A stretch of 8,289 nt of DNA from positions 1-8,289 of the forward strand of contig CALBHM010000322.1 in assembly GCA_937892835.1 (NCBI GenBank), written 5' to 3'. The translations under genes were made by a program, and so were the position numbers. The notes under the pieces were generated by a model. That model worked only from the letters and a program-made list of their open reading frames with translations, had not been told where the DNA came from and ran no database searches. Positions within the stretch are counted from its first letter, which is position 1. Each line of letters opens with the position of its first letter. The stretch is from an uncultured Ruminococcus sp. GTDB taxonomy: Bacteria; Bacillota; Clostridia; Oscillospirales; Acutalibacteraceae. Below are positions 1-6,819 of this stretch, piece after piece.

Positions 1-54
1 CGTGTGCGTGAGTACGAACTCCGTCACGGCATCACCGAGCCGACCTCTGCTTGA
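1..54 (+). CDS. 3' end of an unidentified gene (partial)
   Basis: The first reading frame is open from the window edge to a TGA at 52-54 and encodes 17 residues ending in HGITEPTSA. Its third codon positions are rich in G and C, like those of the helicase remnant on the right, so I think it is the true tail of a plus-strand gene that starts upstream. The second frame is also open, to about position 106, so the frame choice is not certain. Seventeen residues are too few to name a family. A charged tail of this kind would fit a mobilization or transfer protein of the element, but that is a guess from context only. Confidence 0.4.
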   Translation, partial: RVREYELRHGITEPTSA

Positions 55-108
55 CCGTCTGGCGAACGGAAAAGCCCCACAGCACCGTCCGAGCCTGCGG
101 AGCTGAAA

Positions 109-175
109 ACTAACCGCTGAAAAGAAAAAGCCCTCAGAAACGCTTACAGAGCGTTTCCGAGAGCTTGCGGTTAGT
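109..175. repeat. Nested inverted repeat
   Basis: An outer 9-base inverted repeat (ACTAACCGC at 109-117, GCGGTTAGT at 167-175) encloses an inner hairpin at 133-161. The two together could form a long interrupted stem or a cruciform. The inner part is best explained as a terminator. The outer arms go beyond what a terminator needs, and they lie between the end of one gene and the start of the presumed cargo. I cannot tell from sequence alone whether the outer arms have a role. Confidence 0.5.
119..161 (-). terminator. Intrinsic terminator of the restriction-kinase operon
   Basis: Read on the minus strand, a stem of 12 positions with one A/C mismatch (133-144 against 150-161, loop TACAG) is followed within a few bases by a T-rich run (complement of the A-rich tract at about 120-130). 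It lies about 120 bases beyond the kinase stop codon and points the right way to end that transcript. On the plus strand no T-tract follows the stem, so it is unlikely to terminate the gene ending at 54. Confidence 0.7.
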
Positions 176-282
176 GTATAGTCTATTGGCACATTATATT
201 TCTGTACCTTATAACTTCAAATCATTGTTTTGGTGCGCTCCATAACAAACGCATACTCTAATGGAACACATGAACAGGAGTG

Positions 283-1443
283 CTATATAGTTCTAAATGC
301 TGTTTCCATTTCAGCTACCGACTTAAAACGCTTTTCCTTGTCCGATGATAAACCTTTTTCTACGAAAGCCTTTAATTTGGCATCTGTAATACGGTCAGCG
401 GTTGCCTTACCTGTCAATATAAAAGCAACAAGTCTTGTGAGTGCATATGTTTCGTGTAGGATAGTATAATTCTTGAAGCCCTCTGTTATGAGGGCAGGAT
501 CATTATAGCAACCTTTAAGTATTGTATCGACCGAAGTTAAATCACTATCAGGTAGCTTTACCAAGCCAAAATCACAAATCTTAACTACATTTACATCATC
601 ATAGACTTTTATCATAACATTTGCAGGGCTAATATCTCGATGAAGTACATTTTTGGAATGAATGAATTTGAAAGCACGGAAGATTTGGTAAATAATGTTC
701 TTTTTCTCCTCTATTGCAGGCTTCTGTTTTTCAATATACTCCTTTAGTGTGAAATCCATATATTCCATTATGTACTCATTCTTTTCCCCATCGTAGCGAT
801 ATACTTCCACGATATAGGGAGAAGAAAGCCTTGTCATTTGCTCATATTCCTGTTTGAAGCGTTCGATTTCTTTTGAAGATAAGTCGGAATTGGCTCTTTT
901 CAGGACAAAAGTACGGTTATAGAATTTATCAAAGAAAGAGTACACTGTTGCATAAGAACCAAAGCCAATTTGTTTCAAGTCGGCATACTGCTGTTCGGCA
1001 GAGGTAGAATTTATTTTTACAGAGTCCTTCTTTCTGAAAATAGGATCTGTATAGTAAATGACAACCTTCTCCATGTGCGGAGGTATGGGACTTCCACCAC
1101 TTTTCACCAAGAACTCCATAGATTTCGTAATAACCTGTTCGTAATATGGATCAACGGAAAAGGCATAGTTTGTTGTTTTTAGAACTCTTTCAAGCCCCCT
1201 GAGAACCTCAATAGCTAATATCAGCTCCCTGCTATTTTCAGCCCAGTAGTGATTGCCATAATCTCCAGTGGGAAGTCTTTCGTTCATTGCAGAATAATTA
1301 TCGACAAACAAGTGGTGTATAGTCGAAAATATCTCCTGTATTTTTCTATTGTGAAACGATTCATATAAATCTAAGTATTCGATATTTATTCGGTCACCAA
1401 GCAGTCTGTATTGTGACTCAATATAATTATCGACTGTTGCCAT
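283..1443 (-). CDS. Serine/threonine-type protein kinase with an unrecognised N-terminal region
   Basis: The protein has 386 residues from the chosen ATG at 1441-1443. An AGGAG at 1452-1456 lies 8 bases from this ATG. A frame-mate ATG at 1447-1449 would be only 2 bases away, and a GTG at 1450-1452 would overlap it. Residues 160 to 386 form a eukaryotic-like kinase domain: glycine loop GFGSYATV at 160-167, ATP-binding Lys182 in FVLK, probable helix-C Glu199, catalytic HRD with Asp270, Asn275, and metal-binding DFG with Asp291. These catalytic residues are intact. The activation segment is unusual: GCYNDPAL stands where APE is expected, and HETYALTRL replaces the usual DxYSLG, putting Glu331 at the helix-F Asp position. 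Residues 1 to about 155 are mostly helical with an SGGSPIPP motif near 115-122; I do not recognise this region. No membrane segment or signal peptide is visible. The gene follows the Type ISP restriction gene by 54 bases and is probably co-transcribed. The substrate is unknown; regulation of the restriction enzyme or a separate phage-sensing role are both possible. The gene is AT-rich compared with most of its neighbour. Confidence 0.9.
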   Translation of the reverse strand: MATVDNYIESQYRLLGDRINIEYLDLYESFHNRKIQEIFSTIHHLFVDNYSAMNERLPTGDYGNHYWAENSRELILAIEVLRGLERVLKTTNYAFSVDPYYEQVITKSMEFLVKSGGSPIPPHMEKVVIYYTDPIFRKKDSVKINSTSAEQQYADLKQIGFGSYATVYSFFDKFYNRTFVLKRANSDLSSKEIERFKQEYEQMTRLSSPYIVEVYRYDGEKNEYIMEYMDFTLKEYIEKQKPAIEEKKNIIYQIFRAFKFIHSKNVLHRDISPANVMIKVYDDVNVVKICDFGLVKLPDSDLTSVDTILKGCYNDPALITEGFKNYTILHETYALTRLVAFILTGKATADRITDAKLKAFVEKGLSSDKEKRFKSVAEMETAFRTI

Positions 1444-1451
1444 ACACATCA

Positions 1452-1456
1452 CTCCT
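1452..1456 (-). promoter_or_regulatory. Ribosome binding site that sets the kinase start
   Basis: AGGAG on the minus strand lies 8 bases before the ATG at 1441-1443. It is too close to the two other in-frame start codons (GTG at 1450-1452 and ATG at 1447-1449), so translation most likely begins at MATVDNY rather than three codons earlier. Confidence 0.75.
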
Positions 1457-1464
1457 TATATGGA

Positions 1465-1493
1465 TATAGGGCGATTTGTTCAACCGCCCTATA
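1465..1493 (-). promoter_or_regulatory. Intercistronic hairpin between restriction enzyme and kinase
   Basis: A perfect 9-base inverted repeat (TATAGGGCG at 1465-1473, CGCCCTATA at 1485-1493, loop of 11) starts 4 bases after the restriction gene stop codon (1498-1500) and ends 8 bases before the kinase ribosome binding site. No T-run follows it on the minus strand, so it is not a standard intrinsic terminator. It may stabilise or mark a processing point in the two-gene message, or lower kinase expression relative to the upstream gene. Confidence 0.55.
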
Positions 1494-1497
1494 AGTG

Positions 1498-4400
1498 TTA
1501 TATTTCCTTATACTCCGGCATCGACTCAATCAGGTCAAGCGTTTTCAGGCTCACGCTGATGACCGAGATCAGCAGATTGAAGATATACTTCTCATCGCCG
1601 TATGTGTTCGGATCGTCGGTGATACCGCTGTCCTTGTCAGTCTTAACACGGTAGCTCTCCATGATCCACTCAATAGCCGATCTGCCGTTGACTACATACT
1701 CATACGCTCTTTCGGGAATATTGCTGATCGTAATATAGTCATTGAAGATGATCGTACCCTTGTCGTTGTCCTTGCCGTCCTTCTTGAAACGCATCTTGCT
1801 TACAGCGTAGTCCTCTTTGGTGATAGCAATATCCAGCCCAAGTGCAGCGGCATCGGCAGGGGCTTCATAGTGCAGGTGCAGCTCAGCGAGCTGTCTGCCG
1901 ATCTCCACATATTTCGGGAACTTTTCAAGTGTCGGGATACGCACCATTTCTTTTGCGAGGTTATCCGCATAGGCTTCAATGTAGTCCTTGCTGTGCAGGA
2001 CGGCGTACAGATAGTAGAAAATGTCCTCTTTGGTAACTCTGTCACCGTAGATACCTTTGAATTTAGTGAGTGCTGCGTCTGAAATAGCAAAGCGTTTCTT
2101 GTATGTTACGGTATCTTCTTCTGCCATATCACCGAACAGTGTCATTTGAGCATCCCTATGCTTTTCCTCTCTGTCATACATATACATCGGGAAACAAATA
2201 GAATGTTCCATAAAGTTAAGGTCTTGAATTGTATTCGTCAGTAAAACTGAGAAGTTCTTTTTGATAGGAGCGCCTGATATGCAGATAACAAGGTTTTCAA
2301 AAGTGTCATCGGGAATTATGCTGTCCCATTTAGACGGCATTTCGATTATTCTCTTGTTGTACATAATGTGTTTTTTGCAAAAAGGTCTATATGCAACAGG
2401 GCGAATAACCCCATTATTCTCTATTGTTTCTCCCTTACAGAAAAGATTAAATAATCCTCTTGACCAACTTATTTTAGTAGCATCATTACTTCTGATATTA
2501 AGGAGATATGTTTCTGCTGCCTTTTTATCATCAACGGAGATTAGTCCTTGTTCATTCTGCTGTTTCAACTCAGCAAAACAACGCTCACGTTCAGAATTAT
2601 AAAATGCTATCATTTGTTCAGCGTGTGTCATTGCTTGCTCGGCAGAATAGCTATAAAGCCATACATCACGATTAGTAGACAATCCCGAAGCATAGTTATC
2701 AAGATAAATGCTGATCTGCTCCTGTTTCTTTTTGTCACCAAGAGCGACAAAATTGATATAGGATTGATTTCTCTGATTTATCCAGTCATTGTTTTCATTT
2801 GGTGTGATAAAGCTCCATTTAATAGCACCAATATCACCAAACTCCGAAATGATAGCAAGTTTCTGTTCTCTTGACAGGTAATCACCAATGTCGTGATAGC
2901 GGATAAATCGGTCTTTCTTGACACCCTTACGCTTTACAAGAATAGTGATAGCAACAGGTGTGCGTGAACCTGAGCCGAATATCTTACCGCCCTCTCTACG
3001 AGAAGTTTCACCGAGCGTTCTCTGGTCACCTCTGAGGTTGAAAACATAGATATGGTTAAATTCCTCAAGCAAGCACTCTCTGAAACCGTCAAGTGCAACG
3101 CTATCGAGATAAGAGCCATTGCTTACAAAACCAATGATACCATTATCGCCTAATCTATCTGTTGCCCAGCGGAACGCCCTGATATAGCTATCATAAGCAT
3201 TTCTTGTCAGTGTAGAGGTAGAACGGAACACATAGGTACTTGCAATAGTCTGGTCGAGGTGTTTGTATGTAGAGTTCTGGTTGTTGTCATTGCCTGATTT
3301 TTGACCGACAGAGTATGGGGGATTTCCAATAATGACAGTAATAGGCGATTCCAACTGCTTTTCTGCTCTTGCGGAGTTCTCAGCAAACATCTTCACAAGC
3401 TGTTCGCCGTTTTCGTCCTTGACTTCCTGCTTTTCGGTCATTGCAAAGGTATCTGTCAGAACGATACCCTCAAATTGCGTATATTCCTCAGCACCGATCA
3501 GATCGTGGAATGTTTCCTCAATGTTGATTGTGGCAATATAGTACGCCAACAGCACGATCTCATTAGCGTGTATCTCATTGGTATACTTGTAAAGCAGATT
3601 GTCAATGTCGATTAGACCGCTGCGGAGCAAACGCACGATGAATGTGCCTGTACCCGTAAACGGATCGAGAACGTGAACGCCCTTGTCATTGAGTGAGCTG
3701 TTAAACTTATCCCTCAGAACATAGTCCACGCTCTTGATGATGAAGTCAACGACCTCAACAGGTGTATAGACGATACCGAGCTTTGCAACCTGTTTCGGTA
3801 GAGCGTTTTTGAAAAACTGCTCATACAGCTCAATGATGATTTTCTGCTTGCCCTCAGCGTTATCAATGCCCTTAGCACGCTCCTGAACACTCAGATAGAA
3901 CTTGTCAAGTGTTTCCTGTTCCTTGTCGAGTGCCTTTTCGTCAAGGATAGCAAGCATATCCTGCATAATGCGAGATACGGGATTGCTCTTGACAAACTCA
4001 TAGTCCTCAAAGAGAGCATCGAAAACAGGCTTTGTGATCATGTGCTGTGCAAGCATTTCGATAGCATCTGAGGTTTTTATAGAAGAATTGAGGTTTTGCT
4101 GTAATGCTTTCAGAAACTCCTTGAATTTCGGAGCAATCTCAGGCTTCTTTATCAGGAGCTTGATCTCCTCAATGTGCCTGTTGGCAATATCCGCTATATC
4201 CTTAGCCCATGTCTCCCAATAACGGCGAGAACCGCACTTCTTAACGATTTTCGCATAGACGCTGTTTTTCCACTTTTCAAGGTCATCGAAGTTCATTTGC
4301 AGTTGACGGTAGCTTTCGGAGTTGCCGCTGCCCTCACCGTCACCCGTGCCTGTTACGCCGATGATTTGAATATTATCGGGCTTTTTCTTGTTGAGGTCTA

Positions 4401-6333
4401 TCTTATTGATAGTGTTGTTGAACCTATCATCGTGCGCTCTAAGCGCCTGCAATACGTCCCATACTATCTTGTATCTCTTATTATCATTCAGGGCATCTTC
4501 CGGCTCCATACCCGCAGGAATGCCTATGGGGAGAATGATATAGCCGTACTGCTTTCCCTCAGCTCTACGCATAACTCTGCCGACAGACTGAATAATGTCA
4601 ACGATAGAGTTACGGGGATTTAGGAACATAACAGCATCAAGTGCAGGAACATCTATACCCTCGGACAGACACCGTGCATTGGAAAGCACACGGCAGCTAT
4701 TGTCAGAGGTGTTCTCTTTGAGCCAATCTATGCGACTTTTACGCACAAGAGCGTTATCCGTACCATCAACATGACCGAGCTGAACGGTAACTATACTGTC
4801 ATCGTGACCGTTGAGCATAAGTTCATTCTGAATCTCCTCAAACATTGCCACGAACTTCTTTGAAGCCTTGATGCTGCTATTAAACGCAACAGCTCTCCGC
4901 ATCGGTGTCGGATCGTTAGCGAAATAATTTTCCTCACTCTCAAACAGCGTTCTCTTAGAAAGACCGTTCAGACAGCCGATTATTTTAACGCTATCGTCAA
5001 GTGTCAGCTCACTGCTCTTGTCGGTCAGAAGGCTTTGCAGGCGCTTGCTGACATACGCCTCATCAACGGCAAGCACAATTACCTTGTAATCAGCGAGCAG
5101 TCCGAGGGAAACAGCTTTTGAGAAGCCCAAGCAATAGAACTCCTTACCGTAAATACTCTCATCGTCCATAGAGCAAAGCAGAGCGCTGCCCTCACTTGCT
5201 TTTTTCTTGCTCTCATCACCGTAGATACGAGGTGTAGCGGTCATATACAGGCGCTTGTCAGCCTTTATAAAATCGTTGGAATGTACCTTGACGAAGTTGC
5301 TCTCGTCCTCACCAGCAAGCGTTACGCCCGTTGTACGGTGTGCTTCATCGCAGATGATGATATTGAAGTTGATACCACTTTTCTTCTGAAATGCAGATAC
5401 GACCTCAATGGATTGATAGGTAGAAAAGAAGAAATTGAGCGTATTATCGGAATCCTCACCGACATACCGAGCGATCAGCTTGTTTACATCTGTTGTCGCA
5501 GGAATAACCAAGTCTGTAATGCTGTCGATATTATCAGAGGTCTTGCTTGCCTTCGGATCAGAGCAGATAGCATACACTCTGTATTTATACTTTGATTGTG
5601 CTGTCCACTCCACTAAGGTCTGATTAAGCAGGGAGATAGACGGTACTAAAAACAGCACATTTCCTGTTCCATTGGTGATAGCTTCGGCTATTTTCAGGGC
5701 AGTAAAGGTCTTGCCGGTACCGCAAGCCATTATCAGCTTACCACGCTCACTATCCTTGAAACCGTTGATTACAGCATCGATTGCTTCAACCTGGTGCGGA
5801 CGCTCCTTTTTCTTTGAGCAGACTTTCATTTCCTCTATCTTATCGAGGGTGAAGCTGTCCCAATCTATGCCGGAGTCTTTCAAGTCTTGCAGTCTGATAC
5901 GATTTACAGGCGGTAACTGTCCATTGATTGTTTCTTCCGCATTAGACGACCACTTATCCGTAGTAGATACGATGATACGACCTGAATATCTATGCTCCAC
6001 ACCGTCAATATAGAACGCCTTACCCGAAGCAGAGATGAACGTATCTACATCGTCTTTGGAGACAGAATTATTCACATCATAGAATTTGCACTGAATAGCG
6101 TAAAATTCGTCCTTGTCACGAACCTTTGCAACAAGGTCAATGCCTATATCGTGAGTATTGGCATACGGAAATTCGCTCCACAGCCATACTTCTTCAAATA
6201 TCTCTGAATAGAGAGGACTTGTGAGAAAATATTTCTTCATAAGTCGCTCAAACTTTGAGCCTTGATCGCTTTTGCTTTGAGAAACGCTCCTCAGATCGAG
6301 CATAAGCTGTTCAAAGCTATCATTTATCTGCAT
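1498..6333 (-). CDS. Type ISP single-polypeptide restriction-modification enzyme (LlaGI/LlaBIII-like, COG4889 helicase family)
   Basis: This 1611-residue protein combines restriction and modification. Type ISP enzymes methylate one strand of an asymmetric site, translocate along DNA with ATP, and cut when two enzymes meet head-on. Domains in order: Mrr-like PD-(D/E)xK nuclease at about 25-130 (Glu29, Asp66 in GID, Gln81 and Lys83 in QCK); superfamily 2 helicase at about 178-620 (Walker A ACGTGKT at 203-209, DEAH at 329-332, TAT at 365-367, SEGIDVP at 557-563, QSVGRVMRR at 582-590); helical coupler at about 680-850; gamma-class N6-adenine methylase with motif X near GIVYTPVEVV (853-862), motif I DPFTGTGTF (890-898) and motif IV NPPY (1004-1007); then a target-recognition region and a C-terminal domain with NGRSAIEW at 1549-1556. 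All catalytic motifs are intact, and the length is close to that of LlaBIII (near 1580). The ATG at 6331-6333 has an AAGGGGT site about 8 bases upstream. A strong promoter precedes it, and the kinase gene follows. The target sequence cannot be read from the protein. Confidence 0.95.
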   Translation of the reverse strand: MQINDSFEQLMLDLRSVSQSKSDQGSKFERLMKKYFLTSPLYSEIFEEVWLWSEFPYANTHDIGIDLVAKVRDKDEFYAIQCKFYDVNNSVSKDDVDTFISASGKAFYIDGVEHRYSGRIIVSTTDKWSSNAEETINGQLPPVNRIRLQDLKDSGIDWDSFTLDKIEEMKVCSKKKERPHQVEAIDAVINGFKDSERGKLIMACGTGKTFTALKIAEAITNGTGNVLFLVPSISLLNQTLVEWTAQSKYKYRVYAICSDPKASKTSDNIDSITDLVIPATTDVNKLIARYVGEDSDNTLNFFFSTYQSIEVVSAFQKKSGINFNIIICDEAHRTTGVTLAGEDESNFVKVHSNDFIKADKRLYMTATPRIYGDESKKKASEGSALLCSMDDESIYGKEFYCLGFSKAVSLGLLADYKVIVLAVDEAYVSKRLQSLLTDKSSELTLDDSVKIIGCLNGLSKRTLFESEENYFANDPTPMRRAVAFNSSIKASKKFVAMFEEIQNELMLNGHDDSIVTVQLGHVDGTDNALVRKSRIDWLKENTSDNSCRVLSNARCLSEGIDVPALDAVMFLNPRNSIVDIIQSVGRVMRRAEGKQYGYIILPIGIPAGMEPEDALNDNKRYKIVWDVLQALRAHDDRFNNTINKIDLNKKKPDNIQIIGVTGTGDGEGSGNSESYRQLQMNFDDLEKWKNSVYAKIVKKCGSRRYWETWAKDIADIANRHIEEIKLLIKKPEIAPKFKEFLKALQQNLNSSIKTSDAIEMLAQHMITKPVFDALFEDYEFVKSNPVSRIMQDMLAILDEKALDKEQETLDKFYLSVQERAKGIDNAEGKQKIIIELYEQFFKNALPKQVAKLGIVYTPVEVVDFIIKSVDYVLRDKFNSSLNDKGVHVLDPFTGTGTFIVRLLRSGLIDIDNLLYKYTNEIHANEIVLLAYYIATINIEETFHDLIGAEEYTQFEGIVLTDTFAMTEKQEVKDENGEQLVKMFAENSARAEKQLESPITVIIGNPPYSVGQKSGNDNNQNSTYKHLDQTIASTYVFRSTSTLTRNAYDSYIRAFRWATDRLGDNGIIGFVSNGSYLDSVALDGFRECLLEEFNHIYVFNLRGDQRTLGETSRREGGKIFGSGSRTPVAITILVKRKGVKKDRFIRYHDIGDYLSREQKLAIISEFGDIGAIKWSFITPNENNDWINQRNQSYINFVALGDKKKQEQISIYLDNYASGLSTNRDVWLYSYSAEQAMTHAEQMIAFYNSERERCFAELKQQNEQGLISVDDKKAAETYLLNIRSNDATKISWSRGLFNLFCKGETIENNGVIRPVAYRPFCKKHIMYNKRIIEMPSKWDSIIPDDTFENLVICISGAPIKKNFSVLLTNTIQDLNFMEHSICFPMYMYDREEKHRDAQMTLFGDMAEEDTVTYKKRFAISDAALTKFKGIYGDRVTKEDIFYYLYAVLHSKDYIEAYADNLAKEMVRIPTLEKFPKYVEIGRQLAELHLHYEAPADAAALGLDIAITKEDYAVSKMRFKKDGKDNDKGTIIFNDYITISNIPERAYEYVVNGRSAIEWIMESYRVKTDKDSGITDDPNTYGDEKYIFNLLISVISVSLKTLDLIESMPEYKEI

Positions 6334-6340
6334 TTATAAC

Positions 6341-6347
6341 ACCCCTT
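6341..6347 (-). promoter_or_regulatory. Ribosome binding site of the Type ISP gene
   Basis: On the minus strand a purine-rich AAGGGGT lies about 7 to 8 bases before the ATG at 6331-6333. It supports the chosen start of the 1611-residue protein; no other in-frame start lies between this site and that ATG. Confidence 0.7.
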
Positions 6348-6374
6348 GCTATAACGTAGTAGCCAAAATGAAAT

Positions 6375-6401
6375 ATACATAGATAATTATACCATACATA
6401 G
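6375..6401 (-). repeat. 8-base direct repeats flanking the -10 box (possible operator)
   Basis: ATACATAG occurs on the plus strand at 6375-6382 and again at 6394-6401, start to start 19 bases apart, one copy in the promoter spacer and one over the expected start of transcription. The region is AT-rich, so chance is possible. The placement is what a repressor site would look like, but no regulator gene is visible next to it. Confidence 0.35.
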
Positions 6402-6414
6402 CCTTGAAAGTCAA
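6386..6414 (-). promoter_or_regulatory. Near-consensus sigma-A promoter of the restriction-kinase operon
   Basis: On the minus strand TTGACT (6409-6414) and TATAAT (6386-6391) are separated by exactly 17 bases, and a TGG just before TATAAT makes an extended -10. Transcription should start near 6379, giving a leader of about 45 bases. This is one of the strongest promoters the window could hold, and I see no comparable one before the kinase. Two copies of the same 8-base word (CTATGTAT on the minus strand) flank the -10 box and could be an operator. Confidence 0.85.
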
Positions 6415-6420
6415 TCAGCA

Positions 6421-6468
6421 GAAAAGAAAAAGATATGCTCCCCGTCACCACGGAGAACATACCTTTTT
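6421..6468 (-). terminator. Strong hairpin terminator after the 76-residue gene
   Basis: Arms at 6427-6445 and 6450-6468 pair over 19 positions, three of them G-U wobbles when read on the minus strand, with a 4-base loop. On the minus strand a T-rich run follows (complement of 6421-6431). It lies 22 bases past the stop of the small gene and just before the restriction promoter, so it insulates the operon from upstream transcription. The other arm ends in five T on the plus strand, so it may work in both directions. Confidence 0.85.
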
Positions 6469-6490
6469 CCTGTTTTATCTTTTGTTATGA

Positions 6491-6721
6491 TTAGTCCTGA
6501 ATTTCTTTCATCAAAGCCACGCCGTCCTTGAAGCCGACCTTGTATGCAGCTCTCATTTCAGCAGCGGCGGTTTCGCTCACGCAGTCCAGTATCTGGTGGA
6601 ATATATCGACTTGCTCCTCACTCAGCGAATCTTCAAAGGGGATACAGAGCTTGTTGAACTCGTCAGAGAACTCAGCGGAGTGGATTTCACTCTGGCGGTA
6701 GTTGTAAAGTGCATCAATCAT
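6491..6721 (-). CDS. Small hypothetical protein, 76 residues
   Basis: I do not recognise this protein with confidence. An ATG at 6719-6721 has AAGGA at 6731-6735, 9 bases upstream, so I chose it over an in-frame ATG at 6815-6817, which has no ribosome binding site. The product begins MIDALYNYRQ, is acidic and probably all-helical, and ends with a segment (YKVGFKDGVALMKEI) whose spacing recalls DUF6809-type small proteins common in Clostridia mobile elements; that resemblance is weak. It has no membrane segment, no metal-binding Cys pair and no obvious DNA-binding helix. It is on the same strand as the restriction gene, but a strong terminator lies between them, so it is a separate transcription unit. 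Its own promoter is not clear: a GATAAT at 6785-6790 lacks a well-spaced -35 box. Confidence 0.65.
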   Translation of the reverse strand: MIDALYNYRQSEIHSAEFSDEFNKLCIPFEDSLSEEQVDIFHQILDCVSETAAAEMRAAYKVGFKDGVALMKEIQD

Positions 6722-6730
6722 AATGGTACG

Positions 6731-6757
6731 TCCTTTCTGTCCCTCCGTTACACGGAG
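6731..6757 (-). promoter_or_regulatory. Ribosome binding site and small upstream hairpin of the 76-residue gene
   Basis: On the minus strand AAGGA (6731-6735) sits 9 bases before the ATG and decides the start. Directly upstream is a 6-base stem with a 3-base loop (CTCCGT 6743-6748, ACGGAG 6752-6757), close enough to influence ribosome access. The ribosome site is convincing; the hairpin's role is speculative. Confidence 0.5.
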
Positions 6758-6819
6758 AGTAGTCATATAACTGTTATTCATCGTATTATCGGTGTAGGTC
6801 ACTTTGAGCGTGTCCATAA

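Noticed and set aside
1495..2082. Plus-strand open frame of 195 residues opposite the restriction gene
   Set aside because: It is antisense to the well-supported C-terminal part of the Type ISP protein, has no ribosome site and no recognisable domain; the GC-richer third positions of the real gene explain the open frame.
4174..4623. Plus-strand open frame of 149 residues
   Set aside because: It lies antisense to the helicase and coupler region of the Type ISP gene, and its hydrophobic look follows from reading that strand; no start signal is seen.
283..6333. A BREX, Pgl or DISARM locus
   Set aside because: Only a methylase-helicase-nuclease fusion and a kinase are present. No PglZ-type phosphatase, BrxC-like ATPase or DrmA/B-like gene is seen, and the large protein has the domain order of Type ISP.
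6722..6817. N-terminal extension of the small minus-strand gene to the ATG at 6815-6817
   Set aside because: There is no ribosome site before that ATG, while a good one precedes the internal ATG at 6719-6721.
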